64,000 nucleotides of DNA from Helicobacter sp. NHP19-012 (lineage in GTDB: Bacteria > Campylobacterota > Campylobacteria > Campylobacterales > Helicobacteraceae). Below the pieces are notes generated by a model. It was not told where the DNA came from. It did not search any database and saw only the letters and a list, made by a program, of their open reading frames with translations. Of this stretch, positions 56,638-64,000 are shown one piece after another. The stretch's first letter is position 1. Each line of letters starts with the position of its first letter. The position numbers and the translations under genes were made by a program. The stretch spans positions 744,001-808,000 of the forward strand of contig NZ_AP024819.1 of NCBI RefSeq assembly GCF_019703325.1, written 5' to 3'.

Positions 56638-57948
56638 TTATAGCATTAAACCCATGCCCTGCGCCACGCGATCGCTAGCGGCTTTAATTTTCTCTATCAA
56701 ATCTCGGGTTTCATAGGAGAGTTCAGCGGTTTTTTCTGCTTCATCGGCACCGGTGCTAATGCTATCCACGACTTGGGCTGTAATCTCTCTAATCGAGCCA
56801 ATGATCGCTGCAATCTCTGTAACAGATTTGCCGGTGCGTTCAGCTAGCTTTCTCACTTCATCAGCCACCACCGCAAAGCCGCGCCCATGCTCACCTGCCC
56901 GTGCAGCTTCAATAGCGGCATTGAGGGCTAATAGGTTGATCTGATCGGCAATGTCTTTAATGGTTTGGGTGATGCTTGAGATCGAATCAGATTGTGCGCT
57001 GAGCGTGTCGACTAGGGAAACATTGTTTTTCATGGTGCTAACGACATTTTGGATATTGACGGTGGTTCTTTCGATCATGTGGTTGCCATCACTGGTGAGC
57101 TGTTGGTTTTCCTTAATTAATTCTAAGACCATATGGATTTTTTCTTCTTTGTGGGTGGCATCTAGGGCAAATTTAATGAATTTATATATCTTACCCTCAC
57201 TGTCAAAAACGGGATTGTAACTGGCCTCCAAATAAACTGCCTTGCCCGCTTTCGTGATACGCTTAAAAGTTCCTTTCGTGAATTGTCCCGATTTTAAATG
57301 TTGCCAAAACTCGGTGTATTGTGGGGTTTTGACAAACTCGGGGTCGCAAAACATGGAATGGTGCTTACCTTTGATTTCTTCTAAGGTATAGCCCATGAGA
57401 TGAAGAAAGTTATCGTTGGCTGTGATCACTTTACCTTCTGTATCAAATTCAATGAGGGCCATAGAGGCCAAGTGGGCATTGTAGACGGAGCGCAAATCAT
57501 TAAACTCCAAAATACGCGCGGTTACATCTGTGGCAATCTTAGTGATCTTAACCACTTTACTCTGATCGTTTAAGACAGGGTTGTAAGTAGATTCCAAATA
57601 CAATTCTTTGCCATCCTTGTTGATGCGCTTAAAAGTCCCTCGTTTGAACTCCCCCGACTTTAAATGTCGCCAAAACTCGGTGTATTGTGGGGTTTTGACA
57701 AACTCGGGGTCGCAAAACATGGAATGGTGCTTACCTTTGATTTCTTCTAAGGTATAGCCCATGAGATGAAGAAAGTTATCGTTGGCTGTGATCACTTTAC
57801 CTTCTGTATCAAATTCAATCATGGCTAGAGATCGGCTGATGGCGTTGTAGATCGCACGCAATTCACGATTTTCTTTGGTGAGCGTGGTGATTTGTTCTGT
57901 GAGTTCTGTATTTTTAGTTTTTTTGCTAGCAGAAGAGGCGAATAACAT
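56638..57948 (-). CDS. Cytoplasmic chemoreceptor with two PAS domains
   Basis: 436 residues without membrane helices. Order: short coiled coil; PAS-1 (about 30-150) and PAS-2 (about 155-275), each with [20 protein letters not shown] or the [10 protein letters not shown] variant and the PAC-type FKRI; then a methyl-accepting signalling hairpin with the invariant tip [20 protein letters not shown] and [20 protein letters not shown]. The signalling part is short, so the receptor may be of the 24- or 28-heptad class. Soluble PAS receptors sense redox or energy state (Aer-like). The two PAS domains contain an identical 151-bp DNA segment. AAGGA precedes the start. Confidence 0.9.
   Translation of the reverse strand: MLFASSASKKTKNTELTEQITTLTKENRELRAIYNAISRSLAMIEFDTEGKVITANDNFLHLMGYTLEEIKGKHHSMFCDPEFVKTPQYTEFWRHLKSGEFKRGTFKRINKDGKELYLESTYNPVLNDQSKVVKITKIATDVTARILEFNDLRSVYNAHLASMALIEFDTEGKVITANDNFLHLMGYTLEEIKGKHHSMFCDPEFVKTPQYTEFWQHLKSGQFTKGTFKRITKAGKAVYLEASYNPVFDSEGKIYKFIKFALDATHKEEKIHMVLELIKENQQLTSDGNHMIERTTVNIQNVVSTMKNNVSLVDTLSAQSDSISSITQTIKDIADQINLLALNAAIEAARAGEHGRGFAVVADEVRKLAERTGKSVTEIAAIIGSIREITAQVVDSISTGADEAEKTAELSYETRDLIEKIKAASDRVAQGMGLML
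57303..57453 (-). repeat. 151-bp direct repeat, copy in PAS-2
   Basis: Identical to 57669-57819, offset 366 bp (122 codons), inside the chemoreceptor gene. It shows recent duplication or gene conversion between the two PAS domains. Confidence 0.9.
57669..57819 (-). repeat. 151-bp direct repeat, copy in PAS-1
   Basis: Second copy of the segment at 57303-57453. Recombination between the copies would delete or add exactly one PAS domain in frame. Confidence 0.9.
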
Positions 57949-58214
57949 TATTTAGTCCTTATTCAAAAACCTTAAGAAAGCCTAGGGGTTCTCGGGTTTG
58001 GGCAAGAAATAGGAAAAACACAAAAAGCACACCGAAAGGCAAAAGCACCACCAAAAAAGGATAATGGTGGCAAGCTACCCCTACATCTCCGTCTGTGTTG
58101 CCCAAATTCCAAGCAATCCATGCAACCCCCTATATCTCAATAATGCAAAAAGCCATTCATTGTAACATATTTTTAAATCATGTTAAAATGACACCAAAGC
58201 TTTTGGAGAGAACT

Positions 58215-58667
58215 TTGAAATTCTTGAGTCGTGAGTGTTTTTTAACACTTTTTTACTCCGGTAAATTCCCTAAGGGACCGGGCACAGCGGGGAGTGTGGT
58301 TGCTCTGTTTTTGGGTCTACCTATCTTGTATTTATCAGCTAACACACTTTTTTTGTGTGCCCTTTTAATTGGGCTTATCGCCATTAAGCAGATTGACATT
58401 TATGAAGCCCAAACGAATAGCCATGATGATAAACAAATTGTGATCGATGAATTGGTGGGGATGTGGATGGCGATGGCGATTGCTGGGCTTAGTTGGTTGG
58501 GTGTGATTGCTAGTTTTGTGTTTTTCCGCCTCTTTGACATTTACAAGCCCTCTTTGATTGGCAAAATTGATAGAGATGTTAAAGGCGGGCTTGGCGTGGT
58601 GGGTGATGATGCTTTAGCGGGGATTTGTGGTGGGTTTTGCGCTTTGTTGCTCGCCCATTTATTTTGA
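58215..58667 (+). CDS. pgpA: Phosphatidylglycerophosphatase A
   Basis: Dephosphorylates phosphatidylglycerophosphate in the inner membrane to give phosphatidylglycerol. 150 residues from the TTG at 58215, with GGAG 6 bp upstream; an ATG at 58188 is in frame but lacks a ribosome site. Motifs: SGKFPKGPGTAGS, IVIDELVGMW, FFRLFDIYKPS and GLGVVGDDALAGI, all PgpA hallmarks, with three or four membrane helices between. Length equals that of the H. pylori enzyme. Confidence 0.93.
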   Translation: MKFLSRECFLTLFYSGKFPKGPGTAGSVVALFLGLPILYLSANTLFLCALLIGLIAIKQIDIYEAQTNSHDDKQIVIDELVGMWMAMAIAGLSWLGVIASFVFFRLFDIYKPSLIGKIDRDVKGGLGVVGDDALAGICGGFCALLLAHLF

Positions 58668-58734
58668 TAAGAGTTGTATAGTCGCATCTTCTAAAATCCC
58701 CATCCACCCCTAATTTTTAGAATGGAAGAGATGT

Positions 58735-58821
58735 TCATTTTGTTACATTGATAGCGTTGTAGGTCTTGCCTGTGCCTGGAGGTCCATAAAGGATTATATT
58801 TAAGGGGACATGCGGAAGTTT
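58735..58821 (-). pseudogene. McrB AAA domain relic (Walker A)
   Basis: 29 codons read KLPHVPLNIILYGPPGTGKT and then YNAINVTK followed by a stop. LYGPPGTGKTY is the Walker A of the McrB GTPase. It lies just downstream of the McrB-N-like gene at 58868 but in another frame. The rest of the GTPase domain is gone. Confidence 0.6.
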
Positions 58822-58867
58822 GCATGTGCTGTTTCTCTTATGTTGGCTCTTGTGTGGGGGTTGTTTG

Positions 58868-59530
58868 CTAGAGAGTGGATAGATTATCCATTGGTTTAAA
58901 ACACTCTTGGGGGATTTCGTTAAAGAAATCCACTAACTTCAAAAAATAGTTTGTGATTTTTTCTAAGTCAGTTTCTAGATCAGGATAGATTTCGTATTTA
59001 TTTCTGAGGTCTTTTCTGGAGTTTTTTCCAAAGAATTTCTCATATGCTAGACACTTTTCGCACCTTTCTGACTCAGTTTTATTTGTAGCCCTACCCATAG
59101 AAAGATGAAAACCATCTTTGGAATTAGGCACACCTCTCACTAAGGTGTCAAGCCAATAATAGGCAAACCAAATATAAAACCCCCGACTCCGTGCTAACTT
59201 GGTTCTATTAACAAGATGTTCCTTTAAAATATCTTTGCGACAAAAAACGATCGCAGGTCTAAACCCTTTTTTGGGATTGAGATTCTTCTTGCCAGCACCC
59301 GATAGCCAGCCCTGCCCAAATCTCACATTGCATTCATAGTCAATATCATTTAGAAGATAGTTAAAATTTTCTTCTAAGTCGGTTGTTACCATGCCTTTCG
59401 TGGTGCGATCTCCGCTGGCTATTTTTGCATCCATGCGCCTCACAAACTCTCGCAACAACCCCTGAAACGCTTGTCTTTGCTCTTGATTCCAAATTACTTT
59501 TGCTATGATAATCCTCCATTGCAAAAACAT
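58868..59530 (-). CDS. McrB N-terminal-domain-like protein (truncated McrB)
   Basis: 220 residues. N-terminal helices (NQEQRQAFQGLLREFVRRMD), GQGWLSGAGKKN, then the shared block FCRKDILKEHLVN, RGFYIWFAYYWLD, FHLSMGRATNK and a cysteine pair CEKC, closing with the helix NYFLKLVDFFNEIP. The relic Walker A motif directly downstream shows that this was once the recognition half of an McrB restriction GTPase, which cuts modified DNA with McrC. The GTPase and McrC are missing, so restriction is not possible from this copy. The free-standing domain may still bind DNA. Confidence 0.65.
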   Translation of the reverse strand: MFLQWRIIIAKVIWNQEQRQAFQGLLREFVRRMDAKIASGDRTTKGMVTTDLEENFNYLLNDIDYECNVRFGQGWLSGAGKKNLNPKKGFRPAIVFCRKDILKEHLVNRTKLARSRGFYIWFAYYWLDTLVRGVPNSKDGFHLSMGRATNKTESERCEKCLAYEKFFGKNSRKDLRNKYEIYPDLETDLEKITNYFLKLVDFFNEIPQECFKPMDNLSTL

Positions 59531-60074
59531 AACCCACTAACCTGGGATTTTCTAAAGGGTTCGTTAGGTTAGCTCGTTGATTCTAATAAGTTATAACTAA
59601 TCTTCTCCAAATTGTTTTCTAAATAATGGGAGTATTTGAGTCATATATTCATAAGTCCAGCCTACATGCAAGGGTCTCATAAACTAGCTTGGTTAACCTA
59701 AATCGAGCAATGGCAAAAAAGTGCCTTTGGGTTCTGTGTAGCATGGGGTTTTGGGCGGCGATGCTCAATCCATAAATGTAACCCACCACTTCCTAGTGCC
59801 GCCCCCAGCATGCCGTTTACTAGAGTGTATCAAATGCACCCAAGCCTATATAGGTTGACTGGCTTAGTCTAGCGCATTATACCATCACGAGCGATAAAGG
59901 AAGTTTGCAAGACAGGCTGCCGCACAATACCTAGACTCTCTTTATTTATGCCTTGGGCAAACTTTTGTTCCATGCTAGATATTCTCATCTCTTCTTTATA
60001 ATGAAAAGGCGGATTTGTTCTATGTACCAACCTAGCACTCGCCACCATTACTTCCCGATACCATGCTGGATATT
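59531..60074. other. Intergenic region
   Basis: About 540 bp, AT-rich, stops in all frames, no clear RNA gene or repeat seen. Confidence 0.4.
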
Positions 60075-62033
60075 TTAGTAGATAAGACTATCACAACCAA
60101 AAAACATATCATCCATACATTCAACACCAGAGACATCCCACTCATCCAAAGGTTGGTTGAAGGATGTACAACCAGAAAACATGCCATTCATATCCAACAC
60201 CTTTGAAACATTCCATTTGTCTAATGGCTGATTAAAGGCCTTACAGCCCTTGAACATACTACCCATATCTGTTACATTAGACACATTCCATTTATCTAAT
60301 GCTTGGTTGAATGCTGCGCAGTTGAAAAACATCCCTTGCATATCCCACACCTTAGAAACATTCCACCTGTCTAAAGGCTGATCAAAGGATGCACAACCAA
60401 AAAACATTTTTCCCATCTTCCTTACATTGGACACCTTCCAGTCATTTAAAGGTTGATTGAAAGCTATGCAACCATCAAACATCTCCCGCATATCCCACAC
60501 CTTGGAGACATTCCATTTGTCCAAAGATTGGTTAAAGGCTATGCACCCTTTGAACATACCATTCATATTCCTTGCTCTAGAAACATTCCAATTATCCAAA
60601 GGCTGATTAAAAACGACACAGCGATAGAACATTCTATACATGTTCTCCGCCTTAGAAACATTCCAGCCATTTAATGGTTGGTTAAAAACTATGCAGTGAG
60701 CAAACATCCATTCCATATCTGTTGCACTACAAGCATTCCAGTGATCTAAAGATTGGTTAAAACTTTTGCAACAATAAAACATACCACACATATCCTCCAC
60801 ATTGGATACATCCCATCTATCTAATGGTTGGTTGAAGACCACGCAATTTTCAAACATACTTTCCATATCTCTCACATTAGACACATTCCAACTATTGAGT
60901 GGTTTGTTGAAGGCTGTGCAATTTTCAAACATACCCCCATATCTTTTACACTAGACACATCCCAACTATCCAAAGATTGATTAAAAGATGTGCAACCACA
61001 AAACATTTTTTCCATATTCTCTACCCTAGACACATCCCATTTATCTAAGGATTGATTAAAGACTTTGCAACTAGAAAACATATCTCCCATATCTTTTACA
61101 CTAGACACATTCCACCTATTGAGTGGTTGATTAAAGGCTGTGCAGTCTTTAAACATCCACCTCATATCTTTTACACTAGACACATCCCACTTATCCAAGG
61201 GTTGGTTAAAAACTTTGCAATCACGAAACATGCCATACATATCCGCCACATTAGACACATTCCAACTATTGAGTGGTTGATTGAAAGTTGTGCAGCAAGC
61301 AAACATGTCACTCATATCCACCACACTAGAAACATCCCATTGATCTAGGGGCTGATTGAAGTGCCCACAACCGACGAACATCCATCCCATATTTTTCACA
61401 CCAGACACATTCCAACTGTTGAGCGGTTTGTTAAAAACTCTACACCCAGAAAACATCCCACTCATATTTTTCACACTAGAAACATTCCAGTTGTCTAAGG
61501 GTCGGTTGAAAACCCTGCACCCAGCAAACATACTTCCCATATTCTCCACTAGACACATCCCACTTATCTAGGGGTTGATTGAAAGACGAGCAACCATCAA
61601 AAATCCCCAGCATATCCACCACATGAGAGACATTCCAACTATTAAGTGGTTGATTAAAAGACCAGCAACCACTAAACATCTCTCGCATATTCTCCACCCT
61701 AGAAACATCCCATTTATCCAAAGGTTGGTTAAACTTTTCACACCTACTAAACATCTCCCTCATATTCACTACACTAGACACATCCCAATCATTAAGCGGT
61801 TGATTAAAACTCTCACACTTGTAAAACATGCTCTCCATGTTTGTTACCTTGGATACATCCCAAGTTTCTAACCCTTTAAAATTTTTTCTTTCTGAACGAT
61901 AAAACAATCGGCTTAAGTCTGTCAAATCTCCAATATCGATTTCAGCTAGGTGAATCTTTTTATTTTCTACTAATTTTTGAAGCTCTTCTTTACTTTTAGG
62001 GAAGTATTTTCTTTCATGGGTTTGTGTTTTCAA
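60075..62033 (-). pseudogene. DUF285-type 25-residue repeat protein, broken in two places
   Basis: From the ATG at 62033 (MKTQTHERKYFPKSKEELQK) a leader of about 50 residues is followed by roughly 24 tandem repeats of 25 residues with the consensus MFxxCxxFNQPLDxWDVSxVxDM. This is the DUF285/BspA-like repeat of surface or secreted proteins. The frame is lost near 61548, where two bases (AC) are missing compared with sister repeats, and again at the C5 run at 60934-60938, where a sixth base would restore the frame. Joined, the protein would be about 653 residues. There is no signal peptide. The repeated DNA invites slippage and recombination. The three frames are 61476-62033, 60872-61558 and 60075-60932. 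Confidence 0.8.
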
Positions 62034-62096
62034 GTGAGTCCTTTATGATATTTTTAAATAAAAGCACATAAGCACATAGAATATTTGTAAATACAC

Positions 62097-63094
62097 TTAA
62101 TTTCCCCACGGATCGCAAGATTTTTTAAGGTATTCAAACGCCTTTAAAAGGTCAGGTGCAACGCCCAAACCCTTCTCATACATTTGACTTAGCCGATAGC
62201 AAGCTTTGCTAAAAGGATCGCGAGTCCTCACAAAGTGGGTCCACTTATATTCGGTAGCCACTTTGGTGTAATATGCAAAAGCCCTAGCATAATCCTTAGC
62301 CACACCCCTACCCTCAAAATATAAGTCTGCTAGTCCGCAACACGCATTATAATAATCCCAATTATCTTTCCTAAATTCTACTGCCTTTTGGTAATACTCT
62401 AGGGCTTTTTATCATCTTGCACACACCCTCGACCCTCAGCATACATTTTGGCGACACACCCATAAAGACTTGTATCGCCTAATTCAATCGCCTTGAGATA
62501 CCACTTTAACACAAAGCCATCTCCATAGCGCCAGCCTGAAAATGCCAACCACCTAGAAGCCCTCATCCCTAAGACTCCCCTCGATAAATCAGCGACTCTT
62601 TGAAGATAGGCTGTGGCCTTAGGGCGGTCTTTGAGCTTATCTGTGCAATAGCTTAGGTAGGTTCTAGCGATTCTAGCGCAAATATCTGCCCTTCCTAGCT
62701 TGGTTTTGCCTATTTGAATGGCTTTTTTATAATAGTCTTCAGCATTCCCAACATACTCACGCTCCCGAACGCCACTCCGACATATTTTTGCCAATTCCAA
62801 ATAAGCATCTACAGAGCCCATATCAATGGCCTTGTGGTAGTATGCTAAGGCTCTTTTTACATCCCTAGACACCCCACTAGCATTCCAGTAAATCTTAGCC
62901 AGCACTTCATAAGCCTCTGCATTCCCCAGTTTTGCGCTTTTTTCATAATATTCTAGAGCTTTGGTGCGGTTAGGGTCTCCACTCCGTAATTCTAGGGGAG
63001 AATCCTGCCCATAGATCATGCCCATTTCAAAGTAGCTTTCTGTATCGCCTAGTTTGGCACTCTTTTCATAATACTTTAAGGCTTCTTCAAGCAT
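62097..63094 (-). pseudogene. Sel1-repeat protein, frameshifted
   Basis: Solenoid of Sel1-like/TPR repeats (ALKYYEKSAKLGDTESYFEM, ALEYYEKSAKLGNAEAYEVL, ALAYYHKAIDMGSVDAYLEL). In Helicobacter such proteins (Hcp family) are often secreted, but no signal peptide is visible here. The first frame (63094 to 62399) ends QDDKKP; adding one base to the A5 run (plus T5 at 62406-62410) gives QDDKKALEYYQKAVEFR and continues through GLADLYFEGRGVAKDYARAF to the stop at 62097. Intact length would be about 332 residues. Confidence 0.8.
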
Positions 63095-63155
63095 ACCCCC
63101 TTGGTGTGCTTTTGTAGCTTTTAAAAAAGGATATCAGATTTTCTAGGAAAGGCCA

Positions 63156-63670
63156 TCAAGCCATGGCAATGTCCCCCACTTTAAACGCATCTAAGGGTAA
63201 ATCATTGAGCAACGCCGCTAATCTTAAAAAGAGTCTTTCATACTGGGAGTCATCCAAGTGGTATCTGGCTTTATTGCCCTTAAAAGTTTTTTAAATGCGG
63301 GGCATTTTTGCGCTTCTTTGAGATTTTGTGCCCCACAAGTGATCAAAAAGGAAGATTTGTATTTGCCCTCTTTGAAAGACGCAAAGCATAGGTAAAAACC
63401 ATGTTGGCTATTTAATTTAGTCGTGTTGACTAGACCCTTTTGCAAGAGAGTTTTAGGGGCAAAGATAAGCGCACGCTCTACCTCTTCTACTCCCTTTTGG
63501 CTTAGAATTTTAAGTGGCGTGATGTGCAATGCACACACATACCCAATGCCTTTTAAGAGTGTGTTTAATTTTTGGGCGATTGTGATTTCTTCTCCCACAT
63601 GCCCAAAGTTGCTTAGGTATTTGTCTAGGACTGCCGCCTCTGGGCCACTCCATTGAATCCGCTCAATCAT
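63156..63670 (-). pseudogene. McrB N-terminal-domain-like protein, frameshifted
   Basis: Third member of the family in this window. The frame from the ATG at 63670 reads MIERIQWSGPEAAVLDKYLS, then FAPKTLLQKGLVNTTKLNSQ and HGFYLCFASFKEGKYKSSFL, and is lost at the run of six A (plus T6, 63287-63292). In the shifted frame it continues ARYHLDDSQYERLFLRLAAL and LNDLPLDAFKVGDIAMA to a stop at 63156, which matches the C-terminal helix of the other two copies. ATGA-type overlap with the gene upstream suggests an operon. Confidence 0.6.
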
Positions 63671-63679
63671 GAAAATTCC

Positions 63680-63885
63680 TTAAATGGTATATTCTTTAAA
63701 AAAGCCATGCAAGCACAGGTAGACTTTCTCTGTGCACGTTTCAATATCATTATGAAACCAATTGCTTTTAGTGAGTTTGGAAGATGAAAAAATCTTGGAG
63801 CGTCTTTTGGTAATGCGTTCAGTTGTGCATTGCGTGCAAAGATAGACATTTTCCCACAATTATCCACACTTACACGACCCACCAT
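63680..63885 (-). pseudogene. Small cysteine-rich frame, frameshifted
   Basis: Two overlapping frames seem to be one small protein: MVGRVSVDNCGK from 63885, then, after a shift at the A4 run (63849-63852), NVYLCTQCTTERITKRRSKI to CTEKVYLCLHGFFKEYTI with a stop at 63680. CGK...CTQC would make a zinc knuckle. It lies just upstream of the McrB-N-like gene. No family recognised; low confidence. Confidence 0.3.
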
Positions 63886-64000
63886 GCATAGCCTCCTTGG
63901 TAAGAGTGGACTACAAATTTATTTTTAGACAAATGGCTAAAATATCCATTTGGATAGTTTGCACATCTAATTTAGTCGCCACAATGACCTCCATAAAACA

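Noticed and set aside
60453..61871. Plus-strand frames with repeated HIPHIRHIP-like peptides
   Set aside because: Antisense shadows of the DUF285 repeats.
60075..62033. Possible CRISPR array because of regular 75-bp periodicity
   Set aside because: The repeat is coding, without unique spacers; it is a protein repeat.

Overview
The window is chromosomal DNA of a Helicobacter, most likely a gastric species other than H. pylori. The evidence is two Helicobacter-type 16S rRNA genes without adjacent 23S/5S, an AmiF formamidase, Pfr ferritin, FeoB, an rluD-FnIII lipoprotein-trmB-ftsE-ftsX-M23 peptidase-flaG-fliD-fliS block in the order known from H. pylori, a complete hydABCDE uptake hydrogenase operon, a TRL lipoprotein inside a tRNA cluster, and IS200/IS605 remnants. 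Strong AGGAGG-type ribosome sites and extended -10 (TGnTATAAT) promoters fit the epsilonproteobacterial pattern.

Layout. 1-3.6 kb: nitrogen and iron genes on the minus strand (amiF cut by the window edge, pfr, a frameshifted feoB). 3.6-12.8 kb: a tightly packed plus-strand run for pseudouridylation, tRNA methylation, cell division and flagellar filament capping. 12.8-15.6 kb: a type II-like asparaginase, then decayed mobile DNA (IS1595/ISXO2-type transposase). 15.6-30.1 kb: an accessory locus of two convergent operons meeting with 2 bp between stop codons. The rightward operon encodes two or three coiled-coil proteins, a ClpB-like AAA+ ATPase, an NrdG/PflA-like radical SAM activase and a 50-residue basic peptide. 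The leftward operon encodes a zinc ribbon, a protein with a HEPN-like RX4H motif and a C-terminal RVVGY (glycyl-radical-like) motif, a coiled-coil protein, and two paralogous Hsp70-like ATPases, one of them with an N-terminal membrane domain. This is the best candidate for an undescribed system. 30.1-32.2 kb: a decayed gene, then an intact viperin-like radical SAM gene (predicted antiviral ddhNTP synthase).

32.3-37.7 kb: two 16S genes form a perfect-looking inverted repeat with 1,877-bp arms. The 1.6-kb spacer carries a McrB-N-like single-domain gene and a gene resembling a tandem MazF/PemK fold. 37.7-40.8 kb: remnants of IS200/IS605 elements. 40.8-46.7 kb: peptide ABC transporter, small genes, four tRNAs (Gly, Leu, Cys, Ser) with a slipped-repeat TRL lipoprotein gene, and an NhaC-type antiporter. 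47-52.6 kb: hydABCDE. 53-58.7 kb: sugar oxidoreductase, gatC, membrane proteins, a double-PAS cytoplasmic chemoreceptor and pgpA. 58.7-64 kb: an accessory end with McrB-N-like paralogs, an McrB Walker A relic, a DUF285-repeat gene and a Sel1-repeat gene, mostly frameshifted.

Several genes are broken at short homopolymers (feoB, the coiled-coil gene at 17.1 kb, the DUF285, Sel1 and McrB-N-like genes). Either this genome uses many slippage-prone tracts or the assembly contains homopolymer indels; read data would decide. All functions are inferred by reading the sequence; no database search was possible.
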